The notes under the pieces are model-generated. The model had not been told where the DNA came from. It saw only the letters and a program-made list of their open reading frames with translations, and did no database searches. Shown here piece after piece: positions 54,661-64,000 of a stretch of 64,000 nucleotides of DNA (positions are counted from its first letter, which is position 1; each line of letters starts with the position of its first letter). The position numbers and the translations under genes are program-made. The DNA lies in assembly GCA_018697195.1 (NCBI GenBank), contig JAGMWU010000027.1, positions 14,672,531-14,736,530 on the forward strand. Reading direction: 5' to 3'. This stretch comes from Certhia americana (Eukaryota; Chordata; Aves; Passeriformes; Certhiidae).

Positions 54661-55760
54661 ATGATGGCTATCTCTTCAGGGTTAAATAAAATATTTAAAA
54701 TAGAGTTTAACTCACTCCAGGTGTAAATATTAGGACCCAGGAATTGATCTACTTGGTTGGCTATCCCCACCGGGTCTTCAGCTAGGTTTCCTAGCTCTTT
54801 TTTGAGTCCTCTAACTTCTGAAGCTGTCAATGGGGCATTGACGAACCCTACCCCCCCAACCACTCCTCCCATAGGGACTTCTCTCAAGGGGAAGAGTTTG
54901 GTTGCCTTAGATCGTGTATGGCAATAGGGTCCATCTTCAGGATTTTGCCCTTGACTAGGAGTAGAGGTTATAGGGAGTTGCTTATTGTTAAGGGGAAGGT
55001 TAGGATTGATTTTGGGCATACTTGACTCCCAGTCAGGCAGAGGTAAAGGAACAGCTACAGGTGAGGGAGAGGAGATTGGGTTCGCTACAGGGGTTTCTGG
55101 AGGTAAAGGAAATGTTACAGGCGAATTAAAAGGAACCAGTAATGGGGCTGAGGGAGAAGATACAGTGACAGGGGGAGGGGCTAAAAATGTAGAGGAGGAC
55201 GGGTTCGGGCAGAAAGGATTCTGACTGGAAACAGGAGGGTTAAGTGAAGGTGATATGGAGGCTGGGATAGCCTGGGAGTTGCAAGGGGGAGTCTGGGGCA
55301 TTGTTGGGTATATGGGAGGGGGAGGCAGGTACTCTAAGGGGTCCCATTTATTACTGGTTCTACTAGTTTCCTTCTCTTGCTCTTTACTTCCCTTAACTTC
55401 TACTTTCTGTTCTTTTAACTTGCATAGTTTTACTAGTTCTGTTTCTATTTCATCTTTTTGCCACAAGGCTGCATATGTTATTTCTTCTGGGCTTGAACCT
55501 CTTTTGGTTTTTAGATGTTGGTATAATTGAGAGCACATCCAAGGATCTCTAGTGCCATACCATGGCCACTGTCCTTGCATTTCTAATTTGGGCCAAACCT
55601 CCATACAATAATGGATCATTTTAATCTGGTCCAGGCCCTTGGTGGCCTCTTGTGTGTCCCAGTGGTTTAGTATTTGTTCTAACAGGCTATCAGGGGGAAT
55701 GGTTCTGGTAGTCTCTTCATTCCCTTTGGGGCTTGCTCTTTTACTAAAACACTGCCCCAT
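54640..55760 (-). pseudogene. Element C gag, matrix and capsid N-terminal parts
   Basis: Starts at MGQCFSKR (Met 55758-55760), a myristoylation-type N-terminus. Follow an acidic/basic helix-rich matrix, the late-domain-like PPPPIYPT near 160-167, and a long proline/serine-rich stretch. The capsid begins about residue 295 (PLREVPMGG) and includes LTASEVRGLKKEL and WSELNSILNILFNP. Open for some 370 codons, then phase is lost near 54650. The matrix start and order are typical for gammaretrovirus-like gag. Confidence 0.9.
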
Positions 55761-56924
55761 TAGTCCTCTTGACTCTGGGCCTGAACTTAGGTACTGACTG
55801 TGCCTCTACCCGAACGAAGCACAACTGACAGGCAACACAACTTTTCACAAAAATAAAAAAAATACTCTCTTCATCCCGCCCCCGCCTCGCCTCCCTGATT
55901 CCCGTCAGTGGAGACTATGAGCACTACTGAGTCGATGTTGAGGGGACCCTAGCACTAGACCACCTGGGATCTTCCCCTGTCCCTGTCTCCGTGCTGTCCA
56001 CAAAGTTTTTGGTCAGCAGGGCTCACCCTGGAACCCCCTGCCCCTCCGCTCCCTGACTATCCCCCTTCCCCAGTGAGGATAGCTTCTGCGTGAGGGCTGA
56101 ATGTAAGTAAGTGGTGGAAGCATTCCCCTTTTGCCTCCTATCCACCCCACCCACCAAGAAATGGCTTTGGCGAAGGGATGCGTGTGTGTGTTACCCTAGT
56201 TGCCTCGCCCGCCTGCGCAGACTACCTGCCCCTGTGCTCTGGCAGCAAGTTGACAACTTCCCTTCCCAGGAACTCCCTGGGCCGAGACTGAGCCGCGACA
56301 GCTCTGGCCTCTCAGCACGTCCTGTGTCACAGACCTAGGGAAGTGAAGGTCCTTCACTGACCACCTGGTGATGGTAGGGCCTGGGGACCCCCAATTCCAA
56401 TTCCCCGGTCAGGTCCTCTCAAGTACCCAAGCGAGGGGGGTGTGTTCACTCACACATAACTTAGGTACCCCCACACACCACCCCGGGAGTTACCTAGGTT
56501 GTCGCTACAGCCCTTTCCTTAAGGGGGGGGGGCTACCCCAATGCGTGCGACTCACACCAGATCTTCCTCCGCACGCCCGGAGCGGGGAGTTCCTCTATCC
56601 TCTTAGGAGGCGCCTCAGTCACTCACTGGGCCTTGATAGGCCCTCACTCGCTTCCTCCTGGTCCCGGCCGGCCCCCTCTCGGGAGTCCGAAAATGCGGTA
56701 CTAAGGAGTCCTCACTCGCTTCGGGGGTTCCGAGCTGCCGGCCCCCGTCTCATTCACACCACACTCACTCGCCTCCCACTCCCGCCGCCGGTGTCTTACC
56801 AAACCGGTGCTCCTCTGCATTGTCCTTGCCCAGGCTGGTCTCCAGGTCCGGGGGTTGTCAGCTGCTCCCAAGAGTCCCTGAAGCAAGCAGCCGTCCTGTC
56901 CAGGTGTCCTCTTCAGGTGTGGCT
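55761..56924 (-). other. Element C untranslated leader
   Basis: About 1.2 kb of GC-rich sequence between primer site and gag start, with a G-run at 56523-56532. Open frames on the + strand (for example 193 codons at 56368-56949) come from composition. It would hold the packaging signal, which I cannot locate by eye. Confidence 0.7.
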
Positions 56925-56942
56925 ATCTCGGACGAGCACCCA
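56925..56942 (-). other. Primer-binding site of element C (tRNA-Pro-like)
   Basis: On the - strand TGGGTGCTCGTCCGAGAT, four bases after the LTR. It differs at two of 18 positions from the tRNA-Pro primer site as I recall it. Confidence 0.8.
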
Positions 56943-56946
56943 AATT

Positions 56947-57714
56947 TGAAAAGAATAAAAGGGCTAGGAGACCTTCTGCTCCCCTTTTTAATCCTTTATT
57001 AGATCAGCCTGGGTGGGGGCTCGAGGGGTCGCACTCACCGCCACTGCTCCCTGCGGACAACGAAGAGGAGGAGGTGCAAGCCGCTTTGCCTGAAGGCAGA
57101 GCTGGGGGCTCCAACCTCACAGGAGTCCAATAGAAGATTTCCTGTTTTTGAGTTGTCGAGGTCTAGGGGGTGTCTCTGAGCAGGTTCTGTTGTGGTTATA
57201 GCGAGATGACAAAATAGCTCCACAATAATCTGTTGTTCTGCCCAGTCTTCCAGCGTGGTTTTGTAAAATATTTGTGCATCGGCTTTCAGGCTTCAGGGGT
57301 CTGCATACGGTGGTCTCACTTCTGGTAGTCACCTAGATTCATGGGAGTTCACATGGTTTGCATACTGGGTGGAGCTATTTAGATCTCATATGTAGAGGAG
57401 CAGTGGAGGCGGCACCCGATAGAAACAGGAAACAGGAACAGGATACAGGTATCTTGGGAGTGGGGATACAGGAACACGAAACAGGATACAGCAACTTAGG
57501 GTAAAGATACAGTGTGTGTGGGGGTACAAAATAAGTGATTGTTAACATTATTTAATAGTCATACTAACTATTAACACAACAAAAACATTAACTATGCAAC
57601 AATAACATAATAAACAGTAACTCTTAACTTTTTCTCAACACTCTGCAAAGCCTTGGCCAGGTGTACTTAGTTAGTTAAGATCTGATTAACAAACTTGAGT
57701 ATATACCTATTACA
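56947..57714 (-). mobile_element. LTR block serving both element C (5') and element B (3')
   Basis: The left edge TG (56947) follows element C's primer site. The right edge ...TATTACA (57714) adjoins element B's polypurine tract. AATAAA on the - strand lies near 56992. The part 57640-57714 shares about 85 bases (including 'gcaaagccttggccaggtg') with 63556-63640 in the U3 of element B's 5' LTR. The part near 56947-57547 does not match that LTR. A TG...CA unit 56947-57547 is possible, so this may be C's 5' LTR inserted into B's 3' LTR, or a recombinant LTR. Confidence 0.75.
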
Positions 57715-57735
57715 ATTTTCCCCTCTTCTCTTTCT
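57715..57735 (-). other. Polypurine tract of element B
   Basis: GAGAAAGAGAAGAGGGGAAAA on the - strand (without one flanking base), ending next to TGTAATAGG of the LTR. It overlaps the end of env (KEKRGKL then stop). Confidence 0.85.
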
Positions 57736-59040
57736 CATTTTGTTTATCAAATCTTTGGAACTCAGTATAGCCTAACTCTAATTCTTCATCTTTTATAGGC
57801 TCATATTGGGCTCTAATTAGCATTAAATGTGCAGTTTCCAGTCTACTCTTCACTATTGCGATGACTTTATTAAATATACATGGTCCAAAGGTTAGCACAA
57901 GATAAACCTAAATTTAAGGTCCTGCAAGAGTAGACAACAAGGTGGCAAGGTGGTAAGCCAAGGAGAGTGGTACAACAATGTTCTCCTAGCTCAGCACATA
58001 ATTCTCTTTGTTGTAGAAACATGAGATTTAACTCTTTGATTTTGCAGTACTACTTTTGATAATGACCTCAGTGATTTTTCTAATGCACTAACCAACCATG
58101 CTGCATTACATTTGGGTTAGTTGAATTTAGTACTTGATAGGTGGTATTTAGGCACTATTTGACACACAGTAGGTGTAAAGCTGGGTGCTTCAGGGGTAAT
58201 AATCGTTTGAATTGTACTTTGATTTTCCCACTGAATTATGGACCACTTAAATAGTTGGTGGAGGTTATTCTCTGCTTGTACAAAATTTACACAAATTAAA
58301 ATAAATAAATACCTAATACTGTAGAGAACTGGTGGGTTTTTGTTTCTTAATTAAAACTTTCTTTTCTAACTTATGTAATTTGGTTGTGCCTCTTGTTCCT
58401 TTCATTCCCACCTCAAGTAATAAAGCCTGTGTCTTTATGGGTGAGTAATGCTGTTTATACAGCTCCCTTGAGCGTCTCTTTTCCAGCCTCCACTTCTTTA
58501 CGTCTCTGCCTCCTCCGCCTACAGTTTTGCCTAGTGCAGTGAGGTGTATTATCTTCTCGGCAGCAAAGGTATTCTTCAGGAGAGTGCTCTTTTCGTTTAT
58601 TTCACTCCTTATAGGCCTCCCAGCTCTTAACTTTTACTTGAGGTGTTATACAGGGAATTTTAGGCACTGTGGTTCTCCAAATTATCTGTAAAATCTTTGG
58701 GTGGGCTTCTCGAGGTTTATTTAACTGCACACACCCCTTTTCAGGGTTAATACTAAGTGTTAGAATTTCTTACTAGGCTCGGGTCTACGGACCACTCATC
58801 TAGTGGTCACTAATAATTTTAAGGCATGTTCAGTTAATTTTCTTTTTCTTTGATAACACTGTCTGCAATTGCTAGAATGATCCCACCAGTTTTCTTTACA
58901 CAAGTTGCATTTTACACAAACAAATGGATAACAAATACAATATTTTCTCAGGCAAAATATAGTCTTAGTCCAGTTCATTAATCCTTTTTCTTACGCAGCT
59001 TTAGCTTCAAAATCTCTGGATTTCCAAAGCTCTCTCACTC
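57715..59040 (-). pseudogene. Element B env, decayed
   Basis: The TM part is recognisable on the - strand. SLSKVVLQNQR (near 58050-58085) fits the immunosuppressive-type domain, and ELCAELGEHCC (near 57980-58010) is a CX6CC motif, the hallmark of gamma-type TM. A membrane-proximal FGPCIFNKVIAIVKSRLETA (57830-57895) leads to the C-terminal tail. The motifs are in different phases, so frameshifts are present. The SU part (58300-59040), with CICYPFVCVKCNLC, is poorly preserved. Confidence 0.85.
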
Positions 59041-59049
59041 TCCTTTAGA

Positions 59050-59545
59050 GATTGGTCTTTTTACTGGCTGGTGTGAGTCCATCCTCGTTCTGCAGTCCGA
59101 ATAGCAGTTTCTGTAGTGAGTAAAACAAGACAAGGCCCTTCCCAGCGAGGGGTTAATGAGGATTCTTTCCATGACTTAATTAGAACTTTATCTCCAGGTT
59201 GTATATTGTGTATTGCAATGTTTAATGGAGGCCTTTTCACTACTAGGCCTTTGTTTTCTCTTAGTCATGAGCTGGGATAAACATTGTTTAAGTTGTAAGT
59301 TTTCAACTTGAGGATGATTTCGAGGAATCTTTAGATCATAAGGCATTCCATACAACATTTCAAAAGGGGAAATTCTTACATTAGTACAGGGTTGTGTCTT
59401 AATATTTATAATAAGCACATAATAGATTACTGTAATCTTTCTAAAGAAATTTATAACTCCCTTATACCACACTGTTCTGTCACTACATGCTTCTTGACTG
59501 CTTATTAAACTACTGTCCCAGTCCCCCTGTTTATCAAAATACACA
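59050..59545 (-). pseudogene. Element B integrase C-terminal part
   Basis: RISPFEMLYGMPYDL (near 59340-59390) and PGDKVLIKSWKESSLTP with GWTH (59060-59200) parallel the same motifs in element C. Frames are broken by stops and shifts. Everything between this and the RT at 61085 (integrase core, RNase H) is missing. Confidence 0.88.
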
Positions 59546-61007
59546 AAGGAGTGGAAGTAAACAGATCAAGCAACATGCTAGAGTTTTGTCAAATTTAAAG
59601 GTATTTAGCTGCTCAAACATGTGCTATAACTACAGGCAGACTGTTTTAAGCTTAAACAAATTCCATTTATTCATTTGAGTTTTCTTGATAGAAATTCTCC
59701 TCCTCTCCCAAAGGAAGAAGGGTAACAAACATTTCTGAAGCCTTAAAATATCTTCTCCTTTTGGTACGAGTTCTGTTAGAGAAAGACTTCACTTCTGTTC
59801 TAGCTAGATCACACACCTTTTATACCTGCATCAGGCATTAAGTTGCTTATACCAACAGCACAACCCTTCTGCCCATATGAAATGGGGGCAGAACTGGGGG
59901 GGAACCATATGGAAGTCCTAGTTTAGTCTGTAGAGGAAGATCTCCTGACCCTTTTTCTTAGGAAATTCCAGGATAACTTTTCATTTGCCAGCGACTAATA
60001 AGAAGCAGTATCTAAGGGGGTGACAGAAAAATGACATTTCTGAGTAAATCTGATGATAAGCTGTTGTACTAGGATCCCACTCTTTGTCTTTTTAAAATGT
60101 ATTTCACAAATTAAAGAAACTTCAGTGTAGCCAAGGTGTAAATAAACAGAAAATTTAACAGGAATACTAGAAACGGACTCAAAGGAAATTATCAGCCAAT
60201 AAAAAACTATCACTAAAGTCCACCTTTTGCATTTCACAGTTACAAGCAGACATGTTCTTGAGAAAGATTACAGGAGGGCCTAGCAAATAATTTCCATGGT
60301 CAGAGTAGTGGTGCAAAGGCTATAAACAGAACTAGGAACATATTACAGTTTAAAATATTAAGCTATTAAAAGTTTAGAAGACATCAATGTCCCACAGAGC
60401 AATGCATTATAGAACATTGTGCATCTGAATATTAAAGCAGCCATTCTCTACTTCAATATTACTACCTTGTTTTAATTACAACTAAGTACAGGAGGTAAAA
60501 TATTCTACCAGTATGGCTAGATGGGGTTTAACATGCCGTGGGTTAATTGAGGATATATATTCATGGCATATTTGTACATATAATGTATAAACTTATATCA
60601 GCATGAGTTGGTGTAACAAACCAGCATGAGGACAATAATTCTTTCAATTAAAATACGATTGCCTGACTAAGAGTTTTGGCCCTACATGAAAAAAAAAACC
60701 CAAAAAACCAAGCAGATAAGATATATAAAATATTTCTTCTGGAAGACAAGGGATGTAATTTTTCATTTATACTATGGAAGGGTGAGGTATAACTGCGCTC
60801 CAGTATAATGTATACCAACAGTGATAATTTGAAATTAGTACTGTATAGTCTGGAAAGTACTATGCCATTTTTGTGAATAAAAATATAAAGTGTAAGGTTG
60901 TCCAATGACTAAACTAATGACTAGTACTCTGACCTAAGTAACTGGTTCTCTTTCCAGTTTCTTGTTTGCTTTTTCTCTACAAAATATTAGGAAAAAATAT
61001 TATGAAT
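59546..61007. other. Unassigned 1.46-kb block inside element B
   Basis: AT-rich, without retroviral motifs. It replaces the RNase H-integrase core region. On the - strand there is a TATA-like GTATAAAAGG near 59820 and an AATAAA near 59665, so part could be an LTR. An 80-codon frame at 59995-60237 starts with a signal-peptide-like segment (MKCKRWTLVIVFYWLIISF) but has no recognisable match. The right end meets a 26-A run. Confidence 0.4.
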
Positions 61008-61033
61008 AAAAAAAAAAAAAAAAAAAAAAAAAA
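61008..61033 (+). repeat. A26 homopolymer
   Basis: A-run fused to an AATAAA-like start (GAATAAAA...). It marks the right end of the unassigned block. Confidence 0.9.
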
Positions 61034-61079
61034 GATTAACAAAAACATTGCTTTAACATTTGAAATTATAATAACAAAA

Positions 61080-61500
61080 TCTTATGTGTCTAAGAGTTTT
61101 CATCCTATGGGTTTCTTCTTTCCTGCCCATTCTTGTGCTAATAATCTGAATGCAGTTCCCTCATCAATATTAATAAATAGGAAAAATGGTTTCTTAACAT
61201 CTGGTAAACTTAAAACAGGAGCATTTACCAAATCAGTTTTTAAAATCTCTAATTGTTCATCATCTTCTTTTGACCACTTTAACAGGCCTTCTTTGGATAC
61301 TTTGTTATAAAGAAATTTTACCTTTTTACTATAGTCTTCAATCCATTGTTTGCAGTATCCCAAGAGGCTTAGTAATTGTTTAACCTGCCTCTGTATTTTG
61401 GGCTTCAAGCACTGTTTCCCTTCCAAAGGCAGTGGGTACTGTTTTATCTTAATGGGTATTTCTGGGTTTCCAGTATTTACTATAAAAGTTTCAATATTTA
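61080..61500 (-). pseudogene. Element B RT end and connection
   Basis: A 108-codon frame (61100-61426) with LLGYCKQWIEDYSKKVKFLY and APVLSLPDVKKPF, closely parallel to LFGYCKLWIDQYTQSVKFLY and APVLSLPDLKKEF of element C. The RT palm with YxDD is missing: RT goes almost directly into protease-side sequence at about 61430-61500. Confidence 0.9.
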
Positions 61501-61756
61501 ACTTCCTATTCTGAATTTAGTGGGGGGGTCAATTATTACATCCTTTATTACTGGGATTTTAAAGGATTCTCCTTTTACCCCAATGACTTGAATAGTTTTA
61601 GAGGACTTACAACCTTGGGGTAATTTCTGAACAGTAGATTTTTCTGCTCCCAAGTCTACTAAAAACTCAATTTTCTGTTACTAGGGACCCACTTTTAATT
61701 TTACCAAGGGCTTTGTTCTTTCTTGGGTCCCCAGCAAATAGAACCTCTGACACCCC
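61501..61756 (-). pseudogene. Element B protease remnant
   Basis: FLVDLGAEKS on the - strand near 61650 stands at the protease active site, with DLG in place of DTG. Stops (TAGTAA near 61680) precede it. Downstream VIGVKGES-like sequence follows. Confidence 0.75.
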
Positions 61757-62774
61757 TAGTCTTCCTTAAACATTTTCTCATTCATCAATCTCCTACAATT
61801 CTTCTTCATATGTCCTTCTTCTCCACAGCAACAACAAGTTCATGTCCCCTGCCCTTCTCCCTGACTGCCACTACCAGCATTCTAGCTTGCTTCTTATCTT
61901 GACTCATCTTCTCTTCCAACATACACTTTCTGAGCTTCTTTCAACAATTTATTTAGTCCTTGATCTGGCCAACCCTCTATCTTTTCCAGTTTTCACCTAA
62001 TGTCTCACATCTCTGCGCTTGCCTTGGCAACTACGCCATGGTAGTGCTTCTCGGGATACCTCTGTCCTGCCTGTGATCTTTTCACATTACTCCGGTCCTG
62101 TTTGGTTCGCTCCATCCCGGTTTCTGCTTAAATTTGTCCCTCCTGGTTCTATACTAATGGCCACCCCCGAGGTGAACAATTCTCTGGAAAAAGAAAAAAA
62201 AACCCAACCCAAAACAAAGCCTCCCCCCCCCCCCCCCCCGCCCCGTCTTCGGTCTCCATGCGTCCTCCCTCTCCCCTGGGTCCTAACGCTGCTCCGATGT
62301 CTCCCCTGGGTCTGCTTAATATTCTGAGACTCCCAGACCTCCTGAGCTGCTATTGCTGCCCGTCACTATATCCCCCATGCGCCTTTTTTTCTTTTTCTTT
62401 GAGTAGAAATAAAAAAAAAAAAAAGAAACAACTCTAGCTCTCGATCTTATCCAGAAAGAAGCATATTTGCTTTCTTCCAGACTGAATGTTTCTTTTTTTT
62501 TTTTTCGAATTTATATATATATTTAGAGCCTGGCATATTCAATCTTCAAAAGCCTCAAAAACTGGCCAGTAAAGGTGGTCACCTCTGATTTGTTTCTTAC
62601 TTCTTACTTCTATACAGTAATGGTTTTTTTTGTTTTTTGTTTTTTTTAATTTGCTCTTACCCCGCCTAGAAGGGTATTCATTCCAAGATTTGATCATTTA
62701 GCCCTAATGGACTGTCCGGTGGTATCCTCAGAACCACCCATGGGATCAGGGGGCTTGCTTTTCTTCTGACCCAT
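61757..62774 (-). pseudogene. Element B gag remnant
   Basis: The start is MGQKKSKPPD at 62774, a gamma-type myristoylation N-terminus, but a stop follows after 26 codons. Near the other end a zinc knuckle CCCCGEEGHMKKNC (about 61790-61835) precedes GAAGACTAGGGGTGTC, the gag stop, at about 61760. Between them most of matrix and capsid is lost or unreadable, with a C-run at 62223-62239. Confidence 0.75.
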
Positions 62775-62788
62775 CTTCCGAAGCGCCT

Positions 62789-62792
<4 letters not shown>

Positions 62793-62828
<36 letters not shown>
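62793..62828. repeat. (AC)18 microsatellite
   Basis: Pure dinucleotide run in the leader of element B, just upstream of its gag start on the - strand. Confidence 0.97.
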
Positions 62829-62830
<2 letters not shown>

Positions 62831-63154
62831 CCCCTTGTTCGTGGCCCAATCCCTCACGGGTTTTTGGGAACCGCTCTACTGAGGGTCCGCACTCACTTCG
62901 CCCTTCCCAGGCGTCCCACACAGGCACGCTTCGGGATTACCCAACCCCAACTGAACGGATAACCGGCCTGTACTCATGCTTCCTGCATCTTCATCCGGAC
63001 TTCGTGCACAAAGATTGCGGGGTTACTGGTTTTATTTGCTTATTGCCAAATTTAAAGTTTGTCGGTAAAGGGTTTGGCATAGAAACACCTTGACAAGAGC
63101 CGCTTATACTGCAGGGCGCCTCTCCTGTCAAGGGTCTCAGGCCAAATTTCCTTT
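62829..63154 (-). other. Element B untranslated leader
   Basis: About 330 bases between the primer site and the microsatellite; no gene. Confidence 0.6.
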
Positions 63155-63172
63155 ATCCGAGTCACGGCACCA
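63155..63172 (-). other. Primer-binding site of element B (tRNA-His)
   Basis: The + strand reads ATCCGAGTCACGGCACCA, the 3' end of vertebrate tRNA-His as I know it including CCA, so the - strand carries a perfect 18-base primer site. It lies four bases from the LTR. Confidence 0.92.
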
Positions 63173-63176
63173 TATT

Positions 63177-63953
63177 TGTTATAAATTAGCTGTCTAATTC
63201 AATCCGACAGAGTCAAGCCAATTAAGAAAATTATTTTATTATGCGAGCGGCAATAAGCAAAACAGCGCTGGGGTGGCCCGGGAACCTCCTGTTCCCTCCA
63301 AAAGGCACACACCGCCTTCCCAGTTCAGTCTTCGGGTTTTATACTCTTCTTCTCCTGGTATCTATGACTCTTCTTGTTAAGGGTCGTCTTCCTGTCTTCT
63401 GGTGGTCGTGGGGAGGGGGGCATTTTACTCCCCACTGGCTTATGCAAATACACAAAAAAACTTTTACATTTTCTGCAGACAGGATGCATGATGTTTATCT
63501 TGCTCCAAGTACCTTTGTTGATTCAGGCGGCTGGCGGCTTCCCCCTCCCTCCCCTGCAAAGCCTTGGCCAGGTGTACATAGTTAAAATTTGATTAACAAA
63601 CTTGAGTATACACCTATGTATATACATATGTATATCTATAGGCTTTCTCAGCAGTTTCTAATTCCAGTTTTTGCATCACAATTCTATACTTCAGATAGCT
63701 GGTTTCTTCATAATTTCTATACTCCATTGTGATCCATTTTTCCCAGAATATACACTCTGGGATGTGTTTGACCAGATGTTGAGGTCCAGTTTCTATTTTC
63801 TAGGACTATTAATCTATAATTGTGATGTCTAGCGTCCTTTTTTGAAACCATTCGTCAGCAGGTTGATGTCCATCTTCCTTTCTCAGGCTGTTTTCTTCAC
63901 TGTTTTGTTAGAAATTGTGAGATAGGCTCACTTCCTTCTTTTGGTTAAATCTT
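63177..63953 (-). mobile_element. 5' LTR of element B, truncated at its U3 end
   Basis: As read on the - strand it ends AATTTATAACA just before the primer site, and has GTATAAAACCC (TATA) near 63340 and AATAAAAT near 63240. The U3 part 63640-63950 matches LTR Z at 11300-11590. Its start is lost at 63953 where a + strand LTR begins. The + strand 114-codon frame is incidental. Confidence 0.85.
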
Positions 63954-64000
63954 TGTCCTGGGGTGATGTTGTGAGGTTTGTATCCCCAATCGTCTGTTCT
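63954..64000 (+). mobile_element. Start of another LTR, cut by the window edge
   Basis: TGTCCTGGGGTGATGTTGTG and the following 'gaggtttgtatccccaat' match the - strand start of the LTR at 5021-5642 (read from 5642 leftwards). So the same family begins here on the + strand and runs out of the window. Confidence 0.85.

Noticed and set aside
56368..56949. 193-codon + strand frame
   Set aside because: Lies opposite the leader of element C and is explained by GC-rich, stop-poor composition.
63155..63172. tRNA-His-like sequence as a possible tRNA gene
   Set aside because: Only the 3' 18 bases match and it adjoins an LTR, so it is a primer-binding site, not a tRNA gene.
63541..63560. Pyrimidine tract read as a polypurine tract of a further provirus
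   Set aside because: The sequence on both sides matches LTR Z, so it lies inside the U3 of one LTR and not at an element boundary.
19213..64000. Search for Homer1 coiled-coil exons after exon 5
   Set aside because: No stretch with the expected coiled-coil coding sequence was seen on the + strand; they are assumed to lie beyond the window.

Overview
The window looks like nuclear DNA of a bird, probably a songbird. It carries CR1 LINE copies and many LTR retrotransposons with 4-5 bp target duplications, and their LTRs resemble passerine ERVL, ERVK and ERV1 families (family resemblance is from memory; no search was run). The only host gene recognised is HOMER1 on the + strand, seen as three internal exons with correct splice sites: 1840-1971, 9607-9699 and 19036-19178. 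They encode the second half of the EVH1 domain and the linker after it. Reading on past the donor of the last exon gives a short extra tail and a stop at 19210-19212, which matches the activity-induced short isoform Homer1a. The coiled-coil exons of long Homer1 were not found, so 19213-64000 is inferred to be the Homer1a 3'UTR and then intron 5.

From 1 to 19 kb the layout is intron sequence with mostly single LTRs in both orientations; four have good target duplications (5021-5642, 10883-12053, 14392-14870 and, with one mismatch, 3208-4296). There is a 100-base assembly gap at 16149-16248 and a short ERVL pol fragment at 17.5 kb. From 21.9 to 24.3 kb lies a + strand ERVL 5' LTR, primer site and decayed gag, cut short and joined to an inverted protease fragment.

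From 24.4 to 35.8 kb is a nested stack. Two CR1 copies lie on the - strand. The longer one is split by a solo LTR (TSD TCCTT) and by a - strand provirus at 28237-34594 (TSD GCCTC). That provirus is itself interrupted by three further LTRs. From 36.8 to 42.0 kb is a mosaic of LTR pieces ending in an ERVK-like + strand LTR and leader.

From 42.0 to 48.7 kb lies an almost complete - strand ERVL provirus with two LTRs, polypurine tract, primer site, gag, protease, reverse transcriptase, RNase H and a complete D,D35E integrase, broken by few stops. From 48.7 to 64 kb are at least two gammaretrovirus-like (ERV1) elements on the - strand. Element C (48.7-56.9 kb) has gag, pro-pol and truncated env and a tRNA-Pro-like primer site. 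Element B (57.7-63.2 kb) is strongly decayed, with a perfect tRNA-His primer site and an env with recognisable TM features. They abut through one LTR-like block at 56947-57714. At the right edge a + strand LTR begins.

No CRISPR array, tRNA, rRNA or bacterial-type operon was seen. The observations most worth following are the Homer1a tail, a conserved hydrophobic N-terminal Gag region in two ERVL copies, same-frame gag-UAG-pro layouts, the B/C tandem junction, and the rearranged junctions at 24.06, 42.03 and 48.70 kb.
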